A DNA stretch of 55,239 bases from Ruminococcus sp. zg-924 (GTDB lineage: Bacteria > Bacillota > Clostridia > Oscillospirales > Acutalibacteraceae). Positions 26,634 to 35,420 of the stretch are shown one piece after another. The translations under genes were made by a program, and so were the position numbers. The DNA lies in assembly GCF_024433635.1 (NCBI RefSeq), contig NZ_WNJZ01000018.1, positions 1-55,239 on the forward strand. The letters are read 5' to 3'. The notes beneath the pieces are model-generated. The model was not told the DNA's origin and ran no database searches. It worked only from the letters and a program-made list of their open reading frames with translations. Position 1 is the stretch's first letter. Every line of letters begins with the position of its first letter.

Positions 26634-27181
26634 CAGAAGTACAAGCCGTTACTTTCAAGCTCGTCAAGAAGCTCGTCTCCTGTTAAGTCAACATTATTCG
26701 GAATAATAAGATAGGTGCTTGTTGCAATTCTCTTAACTGAGCCGTTACTTCCGTATGCACAGCCGCTTAAGAAATCAAGTATTCTTCTTGAAATATCACG
26801 GTCTGTTTTTTCAAGATTCAAAACCACCGTATGTGATTTTATCAGCTCGTCTGCAATAGCCTTTGTTTCTGCACCGAAGGTTTCCGGCTGGAACAGAACA
26901 ACCTGAAGCTTTGCTGTGGCGCTGATATTTACAACCTTGTTCTTTCTTGTTTCACCTGTTGAAGAAGAATAGGACGGGTAGCTTGAAGCAAAAGAAGATG
27001 ATGATGAAGATGAGGAGCTTGAAGAAGAGTAAGAGCTGCTTGAGCGTGAGCTTGAGTAATCGCTTACATCCTCTTCGTCGTCATCGTAATCATCGTAGTT
27101 ATCATAATCCTCGTCATAGCTATCGTAATCGTCATCCGGAACGTCCCACATACGTTTGAATTTATCTACTAAACCTGCCAT
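26633..27181 (-). CDS. sepF: Cell-division protein SepF
   Basis: 182 residues. The N-terminal amphipathic membrane anchor (MAGLVDKFKRMW) is followed by an Asp/Tyr-rich stretch (residues 17-41) and a serine-rich linker (about residues 43-74). The C-terminal SepF domain starts near residue 80 and includes VVLFQPETF, the HTVVLNLEK strand and RRILDFLSGCAYG. It polymerises and tethers FtsZ to the membrane. It is longer than usual because of the linker. The SD is GGAGG. Confidence 0.94.
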   Translation of the reverse strand: MAGLVDKFKRMWDVPDDDYDSYDEDYDNYDDYDDDEEDVSDYSSSRSSSSYSSSSSSSSSSSSFASSYPSYSSSTGETRKNKVVNISATAKLQVVLFQPETFGAETKAIADELIKSHTVVLNLEKTDRDISRRILDFLSGCAYGSNGSVKRIATSTYLIIPNNVDLTGDELLDELESNGLYF

Positions 27182-27195
27182 TTATTTTTCCTCCG

Positions 27196-27930
27196 TTAAA
27201 CATATATTCTCGGTCCAAACAGTGCAGAGCCAACTCTGACCATGTTTGCACCCTCTAAAATAGCCTCCTCATAGTCAGAAGACATACCCATAGATAAAAT
27301 CTGCATATCTACATTATCTAATTTTTTGCCCTTAATGTCAATAAATAGTTTGTTCATTCTTGAAAAATATTTTCTAATCTCTGTTTTTTCACTGCAAATT
27401 GGCGGAATTGTCATCAATCCCTTGACGGAAATATTGTCAAGCTCGGCTATTTCACCCAAAAGCTCCTCCAGTTTTTCCGGCTCAACTCCCGATTTATTTT
27501 CCTCTCCGCCGATATTTACCTCAACAAGTATATCTGTTTTTGTGCTTTTCAGCTGACCCTGCCTTGATATTTCCGTTGCAAGCTTTAAGCTGTCAACCGA
27601 CTGGATAAGGTCAACCTTACCGACAATCTGGCGGATTTTATTGCTCTGCAAATGTCCGATAAAATGAAGTGAAGCATTTTCAAGGTCGTAATAATCATAT
27701 TTTGCAAGAAGCTCCTGCACCCTGTTTTCGCCTATATATTTTAGTCCGCAGGAAATTGCACGGTTAATATATACAGGCTCAACAGTTTTTGTTGCGGCAA
27801 GAAAAATTATATCCTTCCTGCTCTTTCCCGCCTTCTGTGCGGCAACAGAAATATTCTCCTCAATCTGCTTGAAGTTATATTCAACGTCCTCCATTTTCTT
27901 GGTATCATACTCTAACACTTTTTCCGTCAT
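27196..27930 (-). CDS. YggS family PLP homeostasis protein
   Basis: 244 residues. The PLP-binding lysine lies in IIFLAATKTVEP. The GENRVQELLAKY, HFIGHLQSNKIR and SMGMSSDYEEAI motifs, and GSALFG at the C-terminus, are all typical of YggS/PROSC. It binds PLP and helps regulate vitamin B6 and amino-acid pools, without a known catalytic activity. AGGAGG lies 11 bases before the ATG, and the gene overlaps the HlyD-like gene by 26 bases. It lies beside sepF, as in many Firmicutes. Confidence 0.93.
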   Translation of the reverse strand: MTEKVLEYDTKKMEDVEYNFKQIEENISVAAQKAGKSRKDIIFLAATKTVEPVYINRAISCGLKYIGENRVQELLAKYDYYDLENASLHFIGHLQSNKIRQIVGKVDLIQSVDSLKLATEISRQGQLKSTKTDILVEVNIGGEENKSGVEPEKLEELLGEIAELDNISVKGLMTIPPICSEKTEIRKYFSRMNKLFIDIKGKKLDNVDMQILSMGMSSDYEEAILEGANMVRVGSALFGPRIYV

Positions 27931-29209
27931 ATAAATCAGTACCTCCTATTACTACCCTGTCATAGAGCTTAACTGTTTCGTCGCTGAAAAGCTCCTCGTC
28001 ATTGTCGGTTGTCTGCTTGCAGATAACGAAGTCCTCGTCGGAGTAAAGAATAATAACCTCCTTAAACTCCATTACGTTTCCGCTGACAGCGTAAACACCC
28101 TTAACCTTTCGGCTTTCCTCTTTTTCATTGCCCTTGTCATCGGTAACCGTTCTTGTAACAGTTCCCTCGTGAAGAGCCGACTTGCTTATTTTAAGTCCCT
28201 CATAGGTTTGAATATCAATTCTTAACTGCTCCTGCCTTACCGAGGCAAGCACAGGACTCAAATAATTGCATTGGAGTACAAGCGCTCCGTCGGAGGTTTT
28301 GGTTTCTTGGTTCATAGCGGCTATTTTTACCGGCACGCTCTGCGCCGAAACGTAGGGCATATTAACCTTTATCTGTGACGAGTCAAGGTTTTTGTTGATT
28401 GCAAGGCTTTCCTCCGCCTTTATAGGACAAATCATATACCAGTTAAGCTCGCTTACAACCTTTCCTATTACATTATCGGCAACCTTGTCCGCCTCATATT
28501 TAAGCTCTTTATTAGCTTGGTCAAGCGTTGTTTCAGTTGCTTTTTTGTAGTCAAACTTTTTTTCAAAGCCGTCTGTTGTAGTTGTAAAATAACCTGCAAC
28601 CGGTGACTTTATCTCGGCAATGGCCTCTCCGGTTGTTCCCTTAAGCGTGTTGTATTCCTGCTGAAGCGACGCTATCTTTGGGGAATAATCCTTAACAGCT
28701 CCCACAACAAGCATACTTTCGTTAAGAGAGTAGAGAAGGCTGTCATCGTTGTCAACAAGGCTTAGCATATTGCCGCTGACTATGTTTTTGCTAATATCCA
28801 TAATCTGTGAATTTATTTGGTTTCTTATGCTGTCAAGGCCTGATGTTTCACGCTGAGCAGACTTGTTGAGCTTTTGGAAACTATCTATCCGCTGCTGTAT
28901 CTGATTCATAAGCTTATGGTTGTTTGCGTCCTGCTCGCTTGCATAAACCTTTGCTATTATTCCGTTTGCGGCAACCTTTCTGTTTCCGTCATATTCGTAG
29001 GAAACAACGCCGTTTGTATCGTTAGTGATAAGTGTTTCGTTGCGTACAATATAACCGTCCGCATAAATGGAATCAGCGGCTGTTGAAAGCGCAACGGTTT
29101 CAGTCTTTACAACCGAGAAGTTAGCTCCGTAGAGCAAATATATAATATACAAAAAGGCTATAAAGCACAGTGCTATGATACAAGCCTTTTTAAATGTTGA
29201 CTTTCCCAA
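27905..29209 (-). CDS. HlyD-like (RND adaptor-type) membrane protein of the division cluster
   Basis: 434 residues. One N-terminal membrane helix (about residues 8-27) is followed by an outward domain with a first lipoyl-like half (ADGYIVRNETLI, GVVSYEY), a long helical region (about residues 80-200) and a beta-rich second half. This is the build of HlyD/RND adaptor proteins, although no exporter partner lies next to it. Its place just before yggS-sepF-ylmH-divIVA suggests a cell-envelope or division-linked role. The start is TTG with AAGGTG 7 bases before it. Function unknown. Confidence 0.65.
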   Translation of the reverse strand: MGKSTFKKACIIALCFIAFLYIIYLLYGANFSVVKTETVALSTAADSIYADGYIVRNETLITNDTNGVVSYEYDGNRKVAANGIIAKVYASEQDANNHKLMNQIQQRIDSFQKLNKSAQRETSGLDSIRNQINSQIMDISKNIVSGNMLSLVDNDDSLLYSLNESMLVVGAVKDYSPKIASLQQEYNTLKGTTGEAIAEIKSPVAGYFTTTTDGFEKKFDYKKATETTLDQANKELKYEADKVADNVIGKVVSELNWYMICPIKAEESLAINKNLDSSQIKVNMPYVSAQSVPVKIAAMNQETKTSDGALVLQCNYLSPVLASVRQEQLRIDIQTYEGLKISKSALHEGTVTRTVTDDKGNEKEESRKVKGVYAVSGNVMEFKEVIILYSDEDFVICKQTTDNDEELFSDETVKLYDRVVIGGTDLYDGKSVRV

Positions 29210-29227
29210 TGTTTTTCACCTTACCTG

Positions 29228-30181
29228 TCAATCTAAAATCCTGCTGCACTCGACAATATTGCAGGCTTCTTTAATAATATCACCATTTGACAATTTATCA
29301 ATATCAATCCAATTAATTTTTTCATCACGCCGAAACCAAGTAAGCTGTCGCTTTGCGTATCGGCGTGTTTCCATTTTTAATTTCTCTATGGCGTCATCAA
29401 GGGTCATACTTCCCTCAAGATACGGTATAAGCTCCTTGTAGCCTATCGCCATTTTTGCAGTTTTGCCGAGGTTTAAAGCCATAATCCTTTTTGTTTCGTC
29501 AAGCAGACCGCTTTCAAGCATAATATCTACCCTTTTGTTTACTCTGTCATACAATAACTGCCTGTTTTCAGATTTAAGACCTATTCTTACATCATTATAC
29601 GGCGGCTGTGAAAGACGGGAATTTTTTATGCTTTCAGTCATTGTAACGCCTGTTGTTTTGTAAATTTCAATTGCTCGGACAATACGCTTGACGTTTTTTT
29701 GTTCAGATAATCTTTTAGCACTTTCACTGTCAAACTCACTGAGCATTTCAAGCAGCTTGTCTGCACCCTGTGCTTTGGCAACGCTTAACAGCTCTTCTCT
29801 TAAATTCTCATCTGATGAGGACTGCGAAAACTCAATGTTATTGAGCAGCGAAGATATGTAAAGCCCTGTGCCGCCGACAATTATCGGAAGCTTTTCTCGG
29901 CTGTGAATGTCAAGGATTTTCTCCTTAGCAACGGCAACATAATCTGCCACCGAAAACGGAGTATCGGGCGGACAAAAGCCTATAAGATGATGCGGTATTC
30001 CCTGCATTTCTTTCTTGGTAGGCTTCGCCGTAGCAATATCCATATATTTATAAATCTGCATTGAATCGGCAGAGATTATTTCGCCGTTATATTTTTTTGC
30101 AAGCTCAATCCCAAGCGAAGTTTTGCCGGATGCGGTGGGGCCGACAACTGCAACAAGCGGGATTTTTTGTAAATCATTCAA
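29228..30181 (-). CDS. miaA: tRNA dimethylallyltransferase
   Basis: 317 residues from a TTG at 30181, preceded by AGGG at 9 bases; the longer GTG start at 30217 lies inside mutL and has no SD. P-loop GPTASGKTS, SADSMQIYKYMDIATAKP and VGGTGLYIS are the family motifs, and the C-terminal RRYAKRQLTWFRR binds tRNA. It adds a dimethylallyl group to A37 of tRNAs reading UNN codons. MiaB, encoded in this same gene run, then methylthiolates the same base. It lies directly after mutL. Confidence 0.94.
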   Translation of the reverse strand: MNDLQKIPLVAVVGPTASGKTSLGIELAKKYNGEIISADSMQIYKYMDIATAKPTKKEMQGIPHHLIGFCPPDTPFSVADYVAVAKEKILDIHSREKLPIIVGGTGLYISSLLNNIEFSQSSSDENLREELLSVAKAQGADKLLEMLSEFDSESAKRLSEQKNVKRIVRAIEIYKTTGVTMTESIKNSRLSQPPYNDVRIGLKSENRQLLYDRVNKRVDIMLESGLLDETKRIMALNLGKTAKMAIGYKELIPYLEGSMTLDDAIEKLKMETRRYAKRQLTWFRRDEKINWIDIDKLSNGDIIKEACNIVECSRILD

Positions 30182-30185
30182 TTTA

Positions 30186-32243
30186 TTACACCCTGCCAAA
30201 CATTTTTTCAAATTCACTTTTCTTTATAACAGTGCATACCGGACGTCCGTGAGGACAGTAGCGTATTCTTTCGTCGTTTTCTACTATACGAAGTATTTCC
30301 TTAAGCTCTGCTTCATTGTTGATATTGCCGCCCTTGATAGCCGCACGGCAGGCTACATTGTGATAGACCCAATCCATCTTTTCGCTTTCGATAAGCTTTT
30401 TGTTATCAAGAAGATACCCTGCCATTTCTTCAACCGTTGATTTTAAATCCTCAATTTTCAGATACTGCGGATACGCTCTTACCAAAACAGTTGAACTGCC
30501 GAATTCGTCTATTTCAAATCCAAGGCGTGTAAAGGCTTCAATATTATTCGTAACAGCGTCATATTCGCCGCTGCTGAGCAGTACGGAAACAGGTTCAAGC
30601 AATGTTTGAGAATAAGCCGTTCCCTTTTCCTGCTTTAATCTTTCATATATTATTCTCTCATGTGCTGCGTGCTTGTCAATAATCAACATTTCCTTGTCGC
30701 CCCGCTGTGCGAGAATATATGTATTGAACACCTCGCCGATATACCTCACCGCAGGCTTTGCAATCTCGGTTATCGGATTACTGCTGTCTATCTCCTCTTG
30801 TGTTAAAGAAATTTCAGCCTGAGCGACCGGAATATCCTCACTTTTACACTCTTCAGTTTTTATTTCTTCGGTGCTGTTTCCAATTGAACCCTGCCGGAGT
30901 TTATCAGCATTGCGGCTGTTGTCAGCATCATTTTTCTCAGTCCCTACCGAAGTTTGATTTACAATGATATTCGCATTGTCAAGCATATTCAAATATGCCT
31001 CAACGGATTCTCTGTCGCTTGTGCTGTCGGAAAGCCTATGCGGCTGAGAATATGAGCTTGTTCTCGGAACTGATACAATCGGCTGCGAACTAACGCTGCT
31101 GTTTTGTCCTTGAGCAGTTAGGTTTTGCGTGTTGCTCTGCTTTTGATAAATAAGCTTAAGGCTGTCAAAGCTGAACGGGGTCTTTTGACCCGATGCGTTA
31201 TAAACAGTTTTTTCATTCGGCTGAGAGCTTTTGAGCGTTACTTCCTTTTCCCTGTGGTTTGTATTGAGCGCAGACTTAACACCGTGATAAACCGCATCAA
31301 AAACAGGTCGTTCGTTGATAAAGCGTATCTCTGTTTTTGCAGGGTGAACATTGACGTCAACACCCTCAAAAGACAAGGAAATTTGAAGCACACAAGCCGG
31401 AAATTTGCCGACCATAACAGAGCCTTTGCAGGCTTCCTCAAGAGCTACCATTGCAGTGCGGCAGCGAACGTAACGGTTGTTAATAAAGAAATTCTGCATA
31501 TTTCTGTTGGGTCTTGCGTTGTACGGCTGTGAGATATAGCCGCTTACAGATACTCCGCCGAGCGAATAGTCAACCGGAATAAGCCCCTTTGCAAAATCCC
31601 TGCCGAATACTGCGTAGACAGCAGAAAGCAGCTTTCCGTCTCCTGTTGTTTTGAGCGCCTGCTTTCCGTCACGAATGTATGTAAACGCAACCTCGGGGTG
31701 CGACAGTGCGATTTTATCTATTATTGCAGTGACGGCATTGCCCTCGGAAACGTCCTTTTTAAGAAATTTCATTCTTGCAGGCACGTTATAAAAAATATCA
31801 CGTACGATTATCGTTGTGCCCTGAGGACACCCTGCACTGTCAAACTCAATTTCCTCGCCGCCGTGAATAACAAAACGTGTTCCGATTTCCTCGTTGTCGC
31901 TCAACGTCAGAAGCTCAACCTTTGCAACTGCGCTGACAGAAGCCAAAGCCTCGCCACGAAAGCCGAGAGTTGAAATTGAAGCCAAATCGTCCTCAGTTGC
32001 AACCTTGCTTGTTGCATGGCGTACAAAGGCATTTCTAATGTCCTCTTTCATTATTCCGCATCCATCATCCGTAACACGAATATACGAAACTCCGCCACGC
32101 ATTATTTCAACTGTAATTGATTTTGAGCCTGCATCAATAGAATTTTCAACAAGCTCCTTAATGACGGACGCCGGTCTTTCAACAACCTCACCGGCTGCAA
32201 TAAGCTCGGCTGTGTGCTTATCAAGCACATTAATTCTGCCCAT
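30186..32243 (-). CDS. mutL: DNA mismatch repair protein MutL
   Basis: 685 residues. The GHL ATPase N-terminus has the ENSIDAG, DDGCGI and GFRGEALAS motifs. The variable linker (about residues 335-480) is Ser/Asn/Gln-rich. The C-terminal endonuclease domain has DKHAAHERIIYE, a variant of DQHAx2Ex4E with Gln to Lys, plus ACRAAI and CPHGRP. It nicks the new strand during mismatch repair and partners with MutS. AGGAGG precedes the ATG, 24 bases after the mutS stop. Confidence 0.95.
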   Translation of the reverse strand: MGRINVLDKHTAELIAAGEVVERPASVIKELVENSIDAGSKSITVEIMRGGVSYIRVTDDGCGIMKEDIRNAFVRHATSKVATEDDLASISTLGFRGEALASVSAVAKVELLTLSDNEEIGTRFVIHGGEEIEFDSAGCPQGTTIIVRDIFYNVPARMKFLKKDVSEGNAVTAIIDKIALSHPEVAFTYIRDGKQALKTTGDGKLLSAVYAVFGRDFAKGLIPVDYSLGGVSVSGYISQPYNARPNRNMQNFFINNRYVRCRTAMVALEEACKGSVMVGKFPACVLQISLSFEGVDVNVHPAKTEIRFINERPVFDAVYHGVKSALNTNHREKEVTLKSSQPNEKTVYNASGQKTPFSFDSLKLIYQKQSNTQNLTAQGQNSSVSSQPIVSVPRTSSYSQPHRLSDSTSDRESVEAYLNMLDNANIIVNQTSVGTEKNDADNSRNADKLRQGSIGNSTEEIKTEECKSEDIPVAQAEISLTQEEIDSSNPITEIAKPAVRYIGEVFNTYILAQRGDKEMLIIDKHAAHERIIYERLKQEKGTAYSQTLLEPVSVLLSSGEYDAVTNNIEAFTRLGFEIDEFGSSTVLVRAYPQYLKIEDLKSTVEEMAGYLLDNKKLIESEKMDWVYHNVACRAAIKGGNINNEAELKEILRIVENDERIRYCPHGRPVCTVIKKSEFEKMFGRV

Positions 32244-32266
32244 ACAGGCTCACCTCCTACAAGTAA

Positions 32267-34873
32267 TTAATTACACATTTTTATAAGCTCAAACAGTATA
32301 TTCATCGACTCAATTGGGGTTAGAGTGTTTATATCAATTGATTTAAGCTTTTCCTCTATTGCAGGATTGCCGCCGGAGAAGAAAGAAAGCTGTTCAAGCT
32401 TCTCGTCCTTTTTCGGCTGAGGCTTGCGTTCCTGCTTTGCACTGCCGCTTTCAAGCTCCTTTAATATTAGCTTGGCACGCTTGATTATCCATTCCGGAAC
32501 ACCGGCAAGCTTTGCTACCTCTATTCCGTAGCTGTCGTCTGTACCGCCGGGAACAATGCGGCGCAAAAAGGTTATGTCGTCGCCACGTTTTTTTACAGCT
32601 ATATTGTAGTTTTTAACGCCGTCAAGAATATCCTCCATTACGCTAAGCTCATGGTAGTGAGTTGCAAAAAGCGTTTTAGCACCGAGCTTTTTCTTGTTTG
32701 CGACGTACTCAAGCACTGCCCTTGCTATACTCATACCGTCAAAGGTGGATGTACCTCTGCCTATTTCATCTAAAATGAGCAGGCTTTTTGACGTTGCATT
32801 TTTAACAATAGAGGCAACCTCGCTCATTTCAACCATAAATGTTGACTGTCCTGCTGCAAGGTCATCAGATGCGCCTACTCTGGTAAAAATGCTGTCGCAT
32901 ATCTCAATATCGGCGCTGCTTGCAGGCACAAACGAGCCAATCTGCGCCATAAGCACAATCAGTGCAACCTGCCGCATATAGGTTGATTTACCCGCCATAT
33001 TCGGTCCTGTTATGATTGCAACTGTGTTATCATTGCTGTCGAGAACTGCGTCATTCGGTACAAACGGAGCGCCCGTCAAAAGCTGTTCAACAACAGGGTG
33101 GCGGCTCTCCTTAAGATGAATACCGCCGCTTAACGATATATTCGGCTTGCAGTAGCGATTATCTGCGGCAACTGACGCAAGAGATGCGAGCACGTCAATA
33201 TTTGCAATAGCCGAAGCCGTTGTCTGAATACGCTCAAGGTTATCTGCAACCTTAGTTCTTATCTCCTCAAAAAGCTTGTATTCAAGGCCGAAGGATCTTT
33301 CCTTCGCTCCAAGAATTCTGCCCTCCAAGTCCTTAAGCTCCTGCGTTATGTATCTTTCGCAATTTGTAAGCGTTTGCTTTCGTATATATTCCTCGGGTAC
33401 AAGGTTTTTATACGAGTTTGACACCTCAATATAATAGCCGAATACCCTGTTGTAGCCTACCTTTAATTTGGGGATAGATGTTTTTTCACGCTCTCTTGCT
33501 TCAATCTGCGCTAAGATTGATGATGAATTGTTCATATCGTTTCTTAGCATATCGAGCTGTTCACTATATCCCTCTTTAATAATTCCGCCCTCACGAACTG
33601 AAAAAGGCGGTTCTTCAACAATAGAATTGTTGATAAGAGCAGTTATATCTTCAAGCTGATCTATTGATGATAAAAGCTCCTTTAAAAGCGGAGAGCTTAC
33701 CTCACCGATAATTGAGACTATCTCGGGAATACACTGCAATGCGGCACAAAGGTTGCGAAGCTCTCTGCCGTTAGCACTGCCGTATACAATTCTTGTCATC
33801 AGTCTTTCAATATCGAACACACCGTTTAAGGCATTGACAAGGTCAAGCCTTTTGAGCGTATCTGAATAAAGCTCGTCCACAGCGTTCTGGCGCTTGATAA
33901 TTGCGGCACAGCTTACAAGCGGCTTTTCAATCCAGTTTCTGATAAGACGCTTGCCCATAGCTGTTTTTGTTCTGTCAAGCACCCACAAGAGCGAACCCTT
34001 TTTCTCCTTGCTGCGCATGGTTTCCAAAAGCTCAAGGTTTCGTCTTGTATTGAAGTCGAGGTTCATAAACTGATTTCCAAGGTAAAAATCAATTTTGTTT
34101 ATGCGTTCAAGGCCGTTTTTCTGCGTAAGCAGAAGGTAGCTTACAAGCGCACCGAGCGATGAAATTACAACACGGTAATTCTGAGAGATAAGCTGCTGCG
34201 CCTGCTTTTCACCAAATTGCTTTGTTACTGTTTCAAGTGCGGTTTCGTAATCGAACTTTTCATCCTCCAGCATTTCAACTCCTGCCGAAAGCTTGTCACG
34301 AATAAGTGCAGGCAAACCGCTGAAGCTTCTTATGTCGCCGCCGATTAGGATTTCTCTCGGAGCAAAGCGGAAAAGCTCATTTTTAAACGAGTCAAACGAG
34401 CCGTCGCCGCTTATCTGTGTGCAGTGCAGCTCGCCTGTTGAAATATCAGCAAAGCAAGCGCCAATAGAGGTGTTCTCGGCATAGCAGCAGGCGATAAAGT
34501 TATTCTTCGCCTCGTCAAGCATACTGCTCTCCATAACCGTACCCGGAGTGATGATTCTTACTATATCCCTCTTGACAAGACCCTTAGCGGTTGAGGGGTC
34601 CTCCATTTGCTCGCAAATTGCAACCTTATAGCCCTTTGCTACAAGGCGTGCAATATAGCCTTCGCAGCTGTGGTACGGAACGCCGCACATTGGCGCACGC
34701 TCCTCCTGTCCGCAGTCTCTGCCTGTAAGAGTAAGCTCAAGCTCCTTTGAAGCAAGCTTGGCATCGTCAAAGAACATTTCGTAAAAATCGCCTAAGCGAA
34801 AAAACAGGATGCAATCCTTGTTCTCCTCTTTAATTTGAAGATACTGCTTCATCATAGGAGAAAGCTCTGCCAT
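32267..34873 (-). CDS. mutS: DNA mismatch repair protein MutS
   Basis: 868 residues from the ATG at 34873 (GAGGTG 6 bases upstream). The mismatch-binding Phe-x-Glu is in FFRLGDFYEMF near the N-terminus. The Walker A is GPNMAGKST, followed by the LLILDEIGRGTSTFDG Walker B/signature region and the FATHYHEL motif. It detects mismatches and recruits MutL, encoded next. Length is normal. The 108-base gap to ylbF carries a long stem-loop. Confidence 0.96.
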   Translation of the reverse strand: MAELSPMMKQYLQIKEENKDCILFFRLGDFYEMFFDDAKLASKELELTLTGRDCGQEERAPMCGVPYHSCEGYIARLVAKGYKVAICEQMEDPSTAKGLVKRDIVRIITPGTVMESSMLDEAKNNFIACCYAENTSIGACFADISTGELHCTQISGDGSFDSFKNELFRFAPREILIGGDIRSFSGLPALIRDKLSAGVEMLEDEKFDYETALETVTKQFGEKQAQQLISQNYRVVISSLGALVSYLLLTQKNGLERINKIDFYLGNQFMNLDFNTRRNLELLETMRSKEKKGSLLWVLDRTKTAMGKRLIRNWIEKPLVSCAAIIKRQNAVDELYSDTLKRLDLVNALNGVFDIERLMTRIVYGSANGRELRNLCAALQCIPEIVSIIGEVSSPLLKELLSSIDQLEDITALINNSIVEEPPFSVREGGIIKEGYSEQLDMLRNDMNNSSSILAQIEAREREKTSIPKLKVGYNRVFGYYIEVSNSYKNLVPEEYIRKQTLTNCERYITQELKDLEGRILGAKERSFGLEYKLFEEIRTKVADNLERIQTTASAIANIDVLASLASVAADNRYCKPNISLSGGIHLKESRHPVVEQLLTGAPFVPNDAVLDSNDNTVAIITGPNMAGKSTYMRQVALIVLMAQIGSFVPASSADIEICDSIFTRVGASDDLAAGQSTFMVEMSEVASIVKNATSKSLLILDEIGRGTSTFDGMSIARAVLEYVANKKKLGAKTLFATHYHELSVMEDILDGVKNYNIAVKKRGDDITFLRRIVPGGTDDSYGIEVAKLAGVPEWIIKRAKLILKELESGSAKQERKPQPKKDEKLEQLSFFSGGNPAIEEKLKSIDINTLTPIESMNILFELIKMCN

Positions 34874-34926
34874 TATATTCACCTCTGTTATAATTAGAAT
34901 TAATATTAAGCAATAGCTTGGAAACT

Positions 34927-34973
34927 GCTAACAGCAAAACGACCGGACGACTTCATTATGCTTTGCTGTCAGC
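34927..34973 (-). repeat. Stem-loop between ylbF and mutS
   Basis: GCTGACAGCAAA and TTTGCTGTTAGC (minus strand) pair over 12 bases with one G-U, around a 23-base loop. There is no T-run, so it is probably an mRNA-stability or processing element rather than a terminator. Confidence 0.5.
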
Positions 34974-34981
34974 TGCACTCA

Positions 34982-35386
34982 TCAGTGACAGCCGCCGCAG
35001 CTTGAGCAGCTGCCTGTGCAGCTTGGAGAATAATCGGTTGTGTCGGGGTCTTCGCCGTTTGCGGAGTTGCTGATAATAGTAAGCACTCTTTGAAGTATTG
35101 AATCAAGCGACTCCTTAGCGTCGTTGTATGCGTTCATATTTTCGTTTTGCATAATCTTTGCGTAAACCTCACGCATTTCAACATTGAGCTGCTGAAGCTT
35201 TTGGTCGTCACGGTCGCTTTTCTGAGCCTCGTTGTTGATTGACATCCTCTTTAAGTTGAATTCGCCTATCAAATTCTGAAGCTCCCGGTCATTGTCGCTG
35301 TTCTGCTGAGCAATCTGAAGCTTTAAATAAGCGTCCTCTTTCTGAATTGCGTGTCCAATCTCTCTTGCCATCTGAATAATATCCAT
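34982..35386 (-). CDS. YlbF family protein with a C-terminal cysteine cluster
   Basis: 134 residues. The helical com_YlbF/YmcA domain (MDIIQMAREIGHAIQKED ... ELQNLIGEFN) fills most of the chain. The tail has Cys123, Cys127, Cys130, Cys133 and a terminal His134. In B. subtilis, YlbF, YmcA and YaaT form a complex that carries Fe-S clusters and steers RNase Y; the tail fits cluster binding. No ymcA or yaaT is in the window. It lies between miaB and mutS, and AAAGGA precedes its ATG. Confidence 0.8.
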   Translation of the reverse strand: MDIIQMAREIGHAIQKEDAYLKLQIAQQNSDNDRELQNLIGEFNLKRMSINNEAQKSDRDDQKLQQLNVEMREVYAKIMQNENMNAYNDAKESLDSILQRVLTIISNSANGEDPDTTDYSPSCTGSCSSCGGCH

Positions 35387-35420
35387 TTTAATCTTCCTTT
35401 CAGTTATCTTTATATAATAA

